Both the position numbers and the translations under genes were made by a program. The notes beneath the pieces are model-generated. The model worked only from the letters and a program-made list of their open reading frames with translations. It was not told the DNA's origin and ran no database searches. This document shows positions 46,662 through 58,444 of a stretch of DNA of 64,000 bases, piece after piece; position 1 is the first letter of the stretch, and each line of letters opens with the position of its first letter. The stretch is from Marsupella aquatica (taxonomy: Eukaryota; Marchantiophyta): positions 15,996,001 to 16,060,000 of the forward strand of contig OZ316896.1 in the NCBI GenBank assembly GCA_973895155.1, in the 5' to 3' direction.

Positions 46662-48830
46662 TCAGAGTGTTAACTTCAAGAACTGCACCAGAAGATAAAT
46701 CAACGCAATAAACAGTCCTACTTGATAGATGTCTTTCATAGGATTGTCGTCCACTTGAAAAAACTGCAAAGACACAGATCGTCTGGATGAGGAAGGGACA
46801 GAGTCATCACATGAACTCAGAATTCAAAGCTCTATAGACCCTCAGACTATATATGATAAACTTTCCTGAGAGATATCGCACTTTCTTTCTATGGACCTCT
46901 CTTTGCAAACAATGAGGCCCTAACCTAAGGTTGTACAATCGAAACATATAATTTATTCCAATGTTCATAGCTATTTACAAACCTCTAAAACGTCCCACTC
47001 CCCACTTTAGTGATCATATACAGTTCCCTCCTGTCGTAACCAAGGTAGGTAGACAGTAGTCCACATACTGATTTCAGGAAAATAGAAAGGATAACTTCGA
47101 CAGACGTCTCTATTCGGACGATATGAAGCGAGCTAAAATCGTCGTGACTCTCTCAAACCTACCAGTGTAGGCCAACGACAAGCAGGAAGACAATGCCAGA
47201 AGCAGGCAATTACCAAAACCTGGTACCCAGAGAGATGAATCGTGACCCTACCTTCCTGGGGTCTCCAGATGGATCTGGATAGAAGGTTGAACGGTCGTCG
47301 TCCTTTCCTTTGTCCACCATTTTGCTTACTCCAGCGACAGCATCCATTGCGTCTTTTCCAGCTTCAATAGCAGAGTAAGATAATCTGGTGGCCCAAAAAT
47401 ATGCCAGCGCTGGTGCCGACGACTTGGACAAGTCCCACTCATCCACTTGCTCTGTCACTTGACCACTGATCTGGTTTAATGTGAATTTAGAGTCTATGCA
47501 CAAAACCAGATTCCCGCCAATAATTGACGCCGGGGGTAACTTCGGCTTTCCTCGTAATATCCACTTGATGTTGAGGGTACTTGTTGAGAGCATCATCATC
47601 TCCTGCACTGCCTGAGGCAACGCATCATAAAATGCAGGACGTTTCAAACACATTGTGTAGAAGCACTTTCCGAGCAAAGCTCACTTTGACAACGTCTCAC
47701 AACATGACCCAACCACAGGAGCCAACGATCATAACATCCATGATGTCTCAAACTCAAAGTGTGGAAGAACGTTCCTAGCAAAGCTGGGTTTGCAAAGGTC
47801 TCACAACGTGACCAAACCATAGTGGCCGCAACTTACCACAACGCTAAACTATCTACCATGTTGTGATGGAATTGAATAGTCCTCGTCATCCAGGATTGAC
47901 CCCAATTGAACAGGTTTGCTGAATAATTCGGTAAAAACAGCACAAAAAGGCGAAGCTACTTACCGCAGTAGGGTCGTCCAGCGTAGCCCTTACCCATGAA
48001 GGCCTTTTGTACTTTTCACGCCCTTTGAACGACCTTAGAGGGTCCTGCAATTAAGCCAAACAAGTGGATACGCAGTGTATAGCTCAGAAACTCTTCAGGT
48101 CCAACGATGGGACAAAAGACTCTTATACTTTCACACTCTTAAGCTTCTTGCTCTAAAATTTGAGTGGATTACAGCCACGGACGGTAGAACTATAATTATT
48201 CCACCTGTAACATCTCGAAAACCTTATCTCGAAAGCCTTGTCTTGCAGGGAGGGCATATCCAAACTCTTGGAACAATTCCTGGGCAAATATACGGGTTGC
48301 CACTGGTGGAAATAAATTCGAACAGAACAGAACAGAACAGAACAGAACAGACGGGTCTAAAAAAACGAGCGACCTTTGGTCTAAGAGTATCAATTTCACT
48401 CGTACAAGAAGTGAAGCAGAGATCACTCAGACATCCCACCGAGAAAAACAGAACCTTAGCTTGACCACTTATTTATTAACATTTTCGTAGTTCGGCAGCA
48501 CTGGTCAGATAGCATATGATAAGCTGTTGGACATTTTGGAGGGGTAAAAACCTTGTATGTCGCGAAAATTGCATAGGTCGCCAGCGCTCGTTTTCCTTCC
48601 CGGAGCTCCAAAATATCCCTGGCCAACTGTCGAGCTGTTGCCTCCACAGCGGGGCTACTTATGCATTCGAATTCGTCGCAAAGTTCACCAAAACTCATGC
48701 CATCGACGATCCTATCAGCTTCCGACCTTTCGGCGACTATCGTCGTCGTCGTCGTCGTACTATTGGTTGACTCATTTCCAGACCCTTCCGCTCTCACTGA
48801 CACTAAGCCTGGAGCAAGTAATACAGCCAT
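46662..48830 (-). CDS. NTF2-like family protein with C-terminal membrane segment (4 exons, 273 aa)
   Basis: Exons on the minus strand: 48552-48830, 47964-48044, 47252-47611, 46662-46763; all join in phase 0. The protein has a poly-Thr low-complexity stretch near residue 26, then ARQLARDILELREGKRALAT. The NTF2/SnoaL-like cone fold follows: YKDPLRSFKGREKYKRPSW, EMMMLSTSTLNIKWILRG, IDSKFTLNQISGQVTEQVDEW. After YPDPSGDPRK comes FFQVDDNPMKDIYQVG, and then a hydrophobic helix (LFIALIYLLVQFLKLTL) at the very end. From memory it resembles the plant NTF2 family protein of the At2g46100 type, probably plastid-associated; the ligand is unknown. The exon 3 start could instead be 47602. An alternative first exon at 49063-49087 joined to 48796 is also phase-compatible. 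Confidence 0.88.
47654..47841 (+). repeat. 106-bp duplication inside intron 2 of the NTF2-like gene
   Basis: Blocks starting TGTGTAGAAGCACTTTCC at 47654 and TGTGGAAGAACGTTCC at 47760 both continue AGCAAAGCT and TCTCACAAC(A/G)TGACC. The first copy begins just outside exon 3 (which begins at 47611). Confidence 0.8.
48316..48350 (+). repeat. (AACAG)n microsatellite
   Basis: About seven AACAG units within intron 1 of the NTF2-like gene. Confidence 0.9.
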
Positions 48831-49433
48831 TCACAACATTCAGTAAAAATCGAACTAGCGACGCTTTCTACAAGATCAAATTAATGGCTACAGGTAAACG
48901 AATCAGTAACAGTTGAACTCGACAACACAGAAATGAGGAATCAAAAATTGGGATGAACGTGAACTCCATAAGCAAACCGACCGACAAGGTAGCCCCCACA
49001 TTGCGTTTGCCTGTATTTAGGTTGCGGAGGCATTTAGCTGTGGACAGCAGTTTCAATCTTACGCTGACGCCTAAAGCTGGTGGCCATGGTTTTCCGATAA
49101 GTGGGATTGAACCATCAGGTTCTGCAAAACGATAAACTCGCCGGGAGCTCAACTAGAAACTTACGATAGAGAATTTGCATTAAACCCGAAGGTGACTATC
49201 GAGACTAAGAATTCAATTTGGGTTTACATGGACCAGGGATGCCCTTTGAAAAAAATTGAGGCAGAGCAGACGTTACTCATCAAAAGGCCCGCCACGGAGA
49301 AACATCTCAATGGTCCCTTCTTGACTGAATTTGAGGCAAGACCAATCCTTTCAAGCCAAGCCAGAAGATTTCAAGGCGGTAGTAGCTACGAGCATGCGCC
49401 ATTGCTAATGACGACCAGGAATATGCATTAGTC

Positions 49434-49518
49434 GTCCTCGGAATCGTAATGTTAACAGTAGCAAAGAGTGTTTGTAGTCCTCGGAATCGTAATGTTTACA
49501 GTAGCAAGAGTGTGTGTA
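49434..49518 (+). repeat. 43-bp tandem duplication
   Basis: GTCCTCGGAATCGTAATGTT starts at 49434 and 49477. Both copies continue ACAGTAGCAA and AGAGTGT. Confidence 0.9.
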
Positions 49519-52027
49519 GTGAAAATAGATAGGTCTTAATTACCACTCCTCTTGACATGATTTGGAGCTGGACAGGAGGAACACTTTCCCACACCCTTCA
49601 GCTCCAGAAAATTGACCCCCAAAGCCTGCAGCCCAGTAACATTGCGAAGGCCAGTTCTTATCCTGTTGATGTTACCTTTAGCCCAGACCGAGTGTGCAGG
49701 AGCAGGTGCCCGGCAAATTGGAGACAAAGATGTCGAACACACGCTGCTGGCCATGCACGTTGGCATTATAATTTACTATTGAAGACTGCCACTTGTGAAC
49801 CGAGCTAAAGTGCCTGTCGTTGACCGTGTACAAAAATCCAAAGATACGACTGGATGGTCTGGGGCCTCCAACCTGTTCAAATGAAAATCCACTCTTTTCC
49901 CCCTTAACAACTTTCGCTATAAACGACCAGAGCGACAACCTGTTGCGATATATAACCTCAAACACTAGTAATTCCCGAATGAAGTGAGCCTCTCCCTAAC
50001 ATAAGTGTTGTCCTTCCATCCACAGGGCCCTTGCCCCCAGGGAGAAATCGCACGGAATACGGGAAGAAGCCGGGCGAGATTCTTAGTTTTTTCCAGTTGC
50101 TTGGTAGACCATGATAGCCGGTAGTCCCGATCGCAGAGACGTTCAAGTGAACTGCATGAGCCATCAGTGCAGAAATTTTAGTACGTAAAATTCAAAGATC
50201 ACCTAATGCTCGAAGAGCCCGTGCGCAGACAGTGTTTGTACAGGTAAGATTTCTGTGCAGAGCTTTGACAAAAGGCTTAAACCAAACCAAATGTAGTAGC
50301 GAACGAAAACAAGACAGACTGAGAAGAGCTTGAGAAAATGCTTCGCGCTAGTTGGGAACGACTTGAAACGAGACACAGTCTTAATTCACAGAGCTAAGAA
50401 AATTGCTGAGCGGAGCTTTACCGAATTGCTTCAACTACTGTTGTCGGGGCGAACGAATTCACAAATCAAACGAGAGCTCCCAGAGGCTGAGGGAGTGAAG
50501 GAGAGAGCAGAACGCTCTAGGGTTTCTTGTGGTCCCTCTTTGACGCCCAGCCATGTTTTTTCTAGGCGGAAATTCGCCTAAACCTTACCTGAAATCTAGG
50601 CTGACGAATGATACAAAGGTGGAGAATGGGAAGATTTTGACAAATTCGCCAAAAGCTTACCTTAGACCAGGGGAAATTCACCAGCTTTCATGAGATCGAA
50701 CGGTTCTCCTTACAATTAGGGAGAGTAGATGGTGCAGATGTCCTCCCCGTTTTGGATTCGCCACCTTGTCTACTCTGGACAACTTTTACTGTATGATAGC
50801 CACGTGGAACTGCTCTGCAGCGTGCATTGTTTGGAGTGAATACTCTAGGTGGTGACACTAGGGGTCTAATTAAAGTTTTTGGGGTGTGGATGAAAAACAA
50901 GGATTATTGGGACCAAGGTGAGTACCTTAAAATGGCGTAGTGTGTGAGATATCACTGGAAACAAATCTGGGTGCAAGGCAGTGTTTTTTTTAGTGGCAAA
51001 AATTAAATTCAACCTCCCCAAAAATCTTTCGCCACTTTTGGCAAAAATTTGCTACTATTTTGCTGTCTCATTAGCTAGTGTTTCACCTAATCTCAGGCCC
51101 CATTAGCCAGAATCTAACAGTCAGTCTTAAATCTTGGGAGATCTGACTGTCAGGACAATAATTGAATAGGGAATCTTTTGAGCATCTTCTCCTTCACACC
51201 ATTTACATTCACCACTCTGGCAAAAAAGTAAGATCCTTAAAAAAATACGCTGGTGCAAGGGACAAATCTGGGTGCAAGGGCAACTGGCTTGAATGTACTC
51301 AAGTCTGTTTATGTTCCAAGAACGGGCCGTCCGAAGGTCAGTGGTGGCTCCTTTCTAATGGGGTTTTATATGTATATTTTTAGATCTATAATGTTAGTAC
51401 ACAGATTGTTATGTATTGTAATTAAAAATCATTCAGTCATTTCCTTAATCTGTAATTCTCTGTGTATATATGAGTAAGAACCTTCAGGCAACAAAACTTA
51501 ATAACAGGCACACGGAGACTGGCAACCCCCAAATAACAAGCATAGAAGACTCACATGTTCAAAATTTAAGGCAGGTGGAGGAAACAAATTCAACAAGCCC
51601 TCCAGATTGGCAAATGCTGCTAGCCCAATTAAAATTCCAAATAATTTCCCCTGCCTTTTGTGTAATATTGTAAGCTAACAGTGAACATGAATTGTCTGTA
51701 GATAAATCTGGGAGCAGAAGACCAGATAAAAGAAATCCTAATTGCCTTCTTCCATAATGAGTGAAGAGTGCAATCAGAAAAACTTTCATTTGTGTATTTT
51801 TGGCATGAATGAACTCATGAAATGACAACTTTAGCAATCACAACATAACCACAATGACAATTAATGTTGACACAATAACCTTTATGCACCCACAACATGG
51901 TCACAATTGTTGGGAAAACTGGCACGATGACAATTGGGCTATGGCCTTTGTGACCACAACACTCCCACAATGACAATTGCTTTGCAACCGCAACGTGGTC
52001 ATGACAACTACACAGTTGCAACCAGAA

Positions 52028-52105
52028 GAGTTCCACTACCACAAGAACTTTACGAGTTCCACTACCACAAGAACTTCACGAGTTCCACTACCACAAAAAC
52101 TACAC
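52028..52105 (+). repeat. 26-bp repeat, three copies
   Basis: GAGTTCCACTACCACAA followed by GAACTTTAC-like ends at 52028, 52054 and 52080. Confidence 0.93.
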
Positions 52106-52636
52106 GCTCCAATAATGAGAACCGGAACAGGAAAAACCGGAACGGAAACCGGAAACAGGAAAATCCTTAAAGATGACGCTGCCCCACACCGTAGGGTAGG
52201 ACGCGTGGAGAACCCAATTTGAGAAGAAATAGGAGGGGGGAGCAATTGAGGAGAGAGTAGTACGTGGAAATGCGGAATGCCTCGAACGGTGGAGTACATG
52301 AGCGAAACACGTCGCCGAGTCACAAAGCAGAAGGACGAAGAACCCAAATTCGGAAGCAGAAAATATTCCACAGCCAGAAATTACAGCAGGTGAGGAAACT
52401 GGGCGGAGGGGTCGTTGGCCACTGAGCTACCGTATCAACTTATGTCAGCAGCAGCTTTTTTAGAAGGGCTCCTCGCACGCCCTTTTTCGATTCTCATTTC
52501 CTTTCGTTGCAGATTTTAGGATTTTAATTCAGTGCTTTACTCCGTGTGCAACGAGGCCGGAGGGCTGGTGGTGAATGAATATTGGTAGGGTGTGAAGGAG
52601 TGGTCAGCTCCTGGTCCTGCTACGCTGCTGCTGCTG

Positions 52637-52738
52637 GTTTTGTGTGCTTATTTGGTGATTTCGATTTGCCGATTTTGTGTGCTTATCAGTGATTTCGATT
52701 TGCCGGTTTTGTGTGCTTATTAGTGATTCGATTTGCCG
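52637..52738 (+). repeat. 34-bp repeat, three copies
   Basis: TTTTGTGTGCTTAT, then GTGATTTCGATTTGCCG, repeated at 52637, 52672 and 52706 with single-base differences. Confidence 0.93.
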
Positions 52739-52983
52739 ACAGGAAGCAAGCTCGGTCCGGGAAAGCACGAAGAAACTTTAGTCACAGTTCTGCGCAGAAC
52801 CCTTTGAATTGACATGGATATGCTCCGCCTGATGTGAGGCTTCGATTAGTGGTGAACACGGTTTGTGACGATCTGTAATGGGAAAAGGTGATTTGGCCGA
52901 GAATTGTGACGTGTGAACGTCTCGGCGCCCGATGGTGTAGTGAAATAACTGAAATTGAATCCGGGCAGGGTGCCGCCGTGAAG

Positions 52984-53038
52984 ATGACTATGCAGGCGGG
53001 ACTGGGGGCGTCCAAGTTGTTAATCCTGGTTGGTGCAG
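52984..53038 (+). CDS. Possible orphan first exon of a DUF1664-type protein
   Basis: ATG at 52984 opens MTMQAGLGASKLLILVGAG and runs into a strong donor (CAG|GTGAGT, intron from 53039). From memory this is very like the N-terminus of plant DUF1664 proteins, which continue GYTG. I could not find the next exon before COA5 at 53776 or in the 2 kb after it. It may be the first exon of a gene with a very long intron, or a copied fragment. A chance match is possible. Confidence 0.35.
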
Positions 53039-53775
53039 GTGAGTCCAATTCTCCTTAAGTTTAGCAAAACTTGCACGCCCATCATTCAGCGCGATGATGG
53101 TTGCACGAGAAACCGAGTTGGGGATTGAGCTGACCAGCTAGCAGTGCTGGCGCAGAGGATCTGCAATTGAATACAGTGCTGCTCAAGCTGTGGAAGTCGC
53201 TGCGGGAACGTGGAACGGGGAAGGCAGAGGAACCCAAGCAGGGATCAAAGCAACATTGTGGAACAGGTTGCCTTCGGGGGAACGCCGCAGAGGATGATCT
53301 ATATTGGACATTTTTGAGTGCAGAAATTTCTAGGTGGGCATGATCTTCGTACCACCCTGCATCTCTCAATTATCCCTCACTTCTTCAATTCATTCCCCAT
53401 CTAATCTCTTCGTCAGGATCTGTCGATGGTGGTTCCCAAAATTGTGCTAACTTTTCTTACCAAATTTCGTACTGTGCCATTCTACTCACAGGTCCCATAC
53501 CCTGTGACCATGAAATTACTATTATTGAAGTGGATGATTAGGACCAGAGAGAGCTCAAAATTAGGGTTTCGGTCGCATGTTGTTTACTTTGAGACGCTGA
53601 GAGCTGAATTATTTACTCCTCAAAAAGCCGATGAAATAAACGCTCTAGGGCTGAGAGATGAGGTGATTAGCACCTCGCTTGGTTCTGTTAGGGTTTAGAT
53701 GCTCGACCTTATTATTCACTCTTGATCGGTGTGAGGATGTTGACGGTTGTGCTCCTATTTGTTGAGCAGAGAGAG

Positions 53776-54407
53776 ATGTCGAAGTCCTGCAAGGGCCTCG
53801 CCCTGGAGCTCGTAAAATGTCTAAGTGAATCGCCTTGTATGAAGGTTATTCTCTACCTCATTAATCTTTGCTTACTGATTAACTTCCTAATTCGGCATCC
53901 AGCAATTCCTTCCATCATGAATCATGTGGGATCGTATGATCGATGTAGCTTGGTCGTGATTTGACGATCGAAGCTCATTATCTGCAGGATCAACACAGAT
54001 CTTACAAGGACTGTGCCGGAGAGAAGGTACCTCAAATAGCAAGCGAGTGCGTTGGGCTTCGAGAAACCTATTTTCAGTGCAAACGTGGCCAGGTGTGGAT
54101 TCCTAATGATTCTATGCCCAGGCCGTATCCTCGCTTTCATTCCTGAGCTAGTCGTCTATTTCTGATCTAGACCCCTTTATACAGCGTAACAGAGGACACA
54201 GGGCTCGGAGATAATTGGTGCGGAGTAGATGTTTGAGCTGGCCGGGAATTTTGTTCTGCTTCTAACAGAAGAGGTTTGGTCCTCCAAAAATGGTTATTTG
54301 ATAGACTTGATCGGGGATGCAGAGATTGACAAGTTTTTCTTTCTTTCTCTCGACTGCTGTGATAGGTTGATATGAGAACAAGAATTCGTGGTAACAAAGG
54401 TTACTAG
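53776..54407 (+). CDS. COA5: Cytochrome c oxidase assembly factor PET191/COA5 (3 exons, 71 aa)
   Basis: Small twin-CX9C protein of the mitochondrial intermembrane space needed for assembly of cytochrome c oxidase. Exons 53776-53844, 53988-54092, 54366-54407; all join in phase 0. MSKSCKGLALELVKCLSESP is the highly conserved opening. SCKGLALELVKC and CVGLRETYFQC are the two CX9C motifs that the Mia40 pathway oxidises. The end VDMRTRIRGNKGY is typical, and the length equals the usual plant protein. No transit peptide is expected. The AG just before the ATG (GAGCAG at 53765-53770) could be an acceptor for a 5' UTR intron. Confidence 0.97.
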
Positions 54408-56689
54408 CGAGTACTCGGTCAAGCGGCCACGAAACTCTTTTGGATCTAATGACAATGAGTCTCTGAGGCTTTCTTCTGGTTTCATTTCTTCTTTTCCCCG
54501 TAGGATCTCAATCCAAGCTTCTTACCGTTTATCCTGCTGACTTGTATACCTATTCTCTGATATCGTACATTTTTATATCCCATCGATCAATCAATCAATC
54601 AATACTCGTCGCAAACGTTTGGTGCTTTTTCAAAGAAGGATTTTTAAGCCTTTCGCCTCGTCTTGGAGTTTGCGTTAAAATGTGATGTTCATATCTGTCT
54701 CTGTATCAGATTCCAAGAGCTTCCTCGCAGGTAGACTATAAGTGCTAACGTCCTTGTACATTATTGTTCTGGTGCAGTAAACGAAAAATTCTACATGTTT
54801 TACATCCGAAGCCGGATTCCAAGCTGTTCTGAAATGAGGAACGATTGGTCTCAGTTCTCCATTTCCAGATATGTGAAGTTGTACTTTCTTCGATGATCTT
54901 GGCATAGATTCCTCCAGTGAGCTAGATCGTCTTTGGATGGTTCAGCCTTGGGTTTGGCTACCTCCGAAATGCCAGACTAAGAAGAACTGGGGAGGTTTCA
55001 AGAGTTGAGGATCGATGGCCCTCTTGGATATGTGTCAATTGTAATATTTGCACATCAGGAATGAATCATGTAAGGTGGTTTCTTCAGAGGTCTGTCTGCT
55101 TCTGCGGTCCAAATCTGTAGATCCAGTAACCTGAATTAGAGGAGGTTCACGTCACTAGACTTGAAACTACGCAACTAGTCAGCTGAATGAGACCATAACG
55201 TTAGATATTCCTTGGATAAGGTGTTGGGGAGATTCACCCAACTGAAGAAGGATATCAGACCGTTTGAGATAGTTTTGGGAGCGAATTCACCCCTGCATAT
55301 GCTTGTTTACTAGGATATTCTGTGAAGTCTACATTTCATTGATTGTTTTCATTTGAAGCCATGAAGACCAGGTTTGTGTGACGCTATAACCTCCCATGAT
55401 CCTAGTGAATACAACTAGGTGTTTAATTACTAGCGAATACTCGCGGGAGGGTTACGGGCTCGTGCATGGGAGCAGGCAAGTTTGTGTCTTATTTGCACAT
55501 TGTTAGTGAGGTTGAGTCCCTATATGTCTGGAGGTGTATTCAGAAAACCCTAGAGTATAGATATTCGGGGTTTGCCAGCATTCACGTCTCTTGAGCTGGC
55601 TTTCAGCATTGCTCATAAATAATACCGTTGTACATTATCTCACAAGACCATTCATTGACAGTTTAACCATAAGAATTTGACCTTGTGGAGAATCGAACGT
55701 GTGACGATCGGATGAATTATCGGATGAGATAACAAAAATGCTGGTCAGTTAGTTTGTAAAGAGAAAGAATGGCGGCGTCACTGAAGCAGACAACCAGCAT
55801 CACCAATTGACCTCAGCCCTCCGTCCAGCTCAACCCTTTCGTATTACTTCTTAAATTCTTTGACTACTGTTTATTTTTCAGTTGTGTCAAATCTCAACTA
55901 CATCGAGATTATTTTAATTTACAACCTTTTCATTTTAAAAGAGTAGCTTTCTCCGACGAGGATCTTCTCACGTAGCAGGAGACACATTTGTTAGCATCTC
56001 ATTGTCGATGCAATGATTGCAGACCAGTATGGACCTATTTGTGATTTTTTCTTGAAACTTTTGGATCTGTAATGATTGCATACAGACTTCTATGCGCAGG
56101 TTTTTCCCATTATTTTGTCCCCCTTTATTGGGTCTCTTGCCTGTACTATCCTGTCTTCTGGTATGGTGCCCATGACCCAGAGTATACCATCGGCACCATA
56201 CAATATATTTTGTTGGTTGGCAGTTTCATATATATATCTCTTGAGGAGTCCTTGCCAGCAAAGGGTCATATATATGTCCTTAGAGTCCTTGCCAGCAAAA
56301 GGTACATCCCTACCCACCCGAGTAGAGTCAGAGAAAGCTGCATGGATCTGACCAGACAATCACCAGGATAAATGGTCGGGATGGGGCAAGGCTCTCTTGG
56401 GATTATTCCGGTGGATGTGGTCTCCAAATCATTGGGGCCTGTTGAGATGTATTTGTAAAAAGTCATCTCTTTCAATGGAATTTAATAACTCAATAGAAAT
56501 GCATTGTTTAAAGGCATACATATGTCTATGTCTGTGACTCATTGGGGAAATGATGTCCCCAGTGGAACTCTTATCCATCCCATGAAACAATTTCAGGATG
56601 AAGTTGATGGTTTTTTTCTGTGAACTTTTTGTAGGCCTGTCTTAATGCCCTCAAAAACCTGTAGGATCCATTAGTTCCAAGATTGATGA
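54408..56689. other. Gene-free stretch after COA5
   Basis: No gene or clear repeat is seen. There is a short (AATC)n run near 54587. The open frames at 56072-56371 overlap each other and have no recognisable domain. Confidence 0.5.
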
Positions 56690-56943
56690 TACATTTGCAG
56701 ATGCCGGACTCAAGCTAGGGTCTTTGGGCCTCTTTAAGTTTGAGTTTTATGATGTCAACCTCAATAGTCCAATGGAGTTGGAATGGGAGAGAGCATATAT
56801 CATAGATGAATGTGGAAAGTAAATCATTGTCATCCCCAAAATGATTTTAAGGATACTAGAAATGAAAATCAACCTCTTTAAGGGAGCAGCAAAGCCTCCA
56901 ATGGTCCCTCCCCCACTTTGAGCTTGTCAGTGGATGACCTTGT

Positions 56944-57015
56944 CATGGAAGGTCCACCATTATACCAGCCAATTATGGTCATGGAAGGTCCACCATTATA
57001 CCAGCCAATTATGGA
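56944..57015 (+). repeat. 36-bp perfect tandem duplication in the transposon-like gene
   Basis: CATGGAAGGTCCACCATTAT starts at 56944 and 56980. The unit is a multiple of three, so the frame is kept. Confidence 0.93.
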
Positions 57016-58099
57016 CAGTACGTCTACCTATTGTGGACATTGAAACCCCAGAGGTAGAGATTGATCCTCAAGTGAGTTTCAAGTCTTTGTGTATGTCAAA
57101 GGATCTTGCTAAGGTCTGGCAAACACAAGTGGAGAAGTTGAGGGACCACATGAAACTCATTCAATGTGAGGATCATCGTTGGAGGGTGAACACTTGGGAC
57201 ACTGAGAATGTGGCATCTGGGAAGATAGAATGTTGTGAATGTGATGTTCGAGTGGATGGGGCCTCAAAGTCTGGTAGCATGGACAGAGCCAGCATTACCA
57301 ATGCTTTCACCAACTTCAAAAACAAGCATTTGATTACACCCAAGCATAGCAGGAATGTTGCCAAAAACAGAGGTCAAAGACTAGACTCTATAGAGATAAA
57401 TCGTTGAGTTGCAGCATCTTCCTTGAGTGACAAAGCCACTCTTGAACAATATGTTCATACAGTGGAAAGTGTTCATAATTCAGTCTGTTGAGCAAAAAAC
57501 TATCAAAATTGTTGGCAGGTGATACTAGCATAGAGCCACTGGAGTTGCACACGTTCAAACTCTTCTATACTTTCTGTTGTGAATACATGGTCATGATAGC
57601 CAAACAACGGAATTTGGAGGCCAATCTCCAGGCTCATTGTGTTGGTGTCAATCATTTAAATGCAGTTTCTAAAATCCAAAGAGTGAGTAGCAATACTCCT
57701 ATTCTCTCAGGTTGTGCAGGACTACCACATCAGACTAATAAGAGAGATAAACATCATAAGACCATTCAGGGCTTTCTAACTATCAAGGAGAGTCAAAGGG
57801 GCTCTAGCAATGCCTGTGGTCTATCATCGTCAGGTAAGGGCAAAGGTAATATTGATGACCCATCCTTATTGTGTTGGGGACTATGGCAAACTGAGTGGGT
57901 ATATGGCAGCCAATCCAGGCCTATCAAGGATATCCTTAAAGATCAATTTAAAGAAGACTGTCGATGGTATCCAACGCCCCTAGTGAAGGCTGAAGCGTGG
58001 TGTGAGGAAATTGATACAATTTGTGTCATTGAAGGCCTGTCCAGGCATAAATCTTGTGTATTAGAATATCAAGACTTGGTGGTGGGTTCATAGAGTTAA

Positions 58100-58444
58100 T
58101 ATTGAGCATAGACGACAATCGCAACGGCAAGCTCATGAACCATCCAACGCACAAGAGTCAACACAGAGAGATACGTGGTTCACCTCCACATGAGGCTACG
58201 TCCACAGGAACACACACAAGCTGTATTGCACTCTAGGCCGACCGGCCATACCAAGCATCCATAACGCAAGCTCTCTCTATCTCTCAACTAGCTCCGTAAC
58301 AATGAGCATGAGTTCCCCCTCTCCAAGCAAACATCGTTTGGTTATAGAGTGTGCACAGCATGACTAACCTAATCAAGTCTGCGACTAAGGTTAGCCTTAA
58401 CTACGGTACAGTCGTAACTCTAGACCTAAGAGTAAATCCTAACA
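58100..58444 (-). mobile_element. Solo copia LTR (345 bp) with GTTAA target duplication
   Basis: On the minus strand it starts TGTTAGGATTTACTCTTAGG and ends near CTATGCTCAATA. It matches the 3' LTR at 5825-6161 in order (TAACGGAGC, GTGGACGTAGCCT, GGTGAACCACGTA). It is flanked by GTTAA at 58095-58099 and 58445-58449. No internal element DNA remains, so it arose by LTR-LTR recombination after insertion. Confidence 0.9.

Larger units (their letters stand above)
48847..52983. other. Stretch without a firmly supported gene
   Basis: Short tandem duplications occur at 49434-49518, 52028-52105 and 52637-52738. Minus-strand frames at 49536-50164 have protein-like composition and a good-looking donor (AAG|GTAACA near 49670), but no family is recognised. 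Positions 51830-52010 repeat CACAATGACAATT loosely. Confidence 0.45.

Noticed and set aside
47138-47221. Minus-strand hydrophobic frame directly after exon 3 of the NTF2-like gene as its last exon
   Set aside because: The implied intron would be about 30 bases, and the exon at 46662-46763 gives a far better, phase-correct ending.
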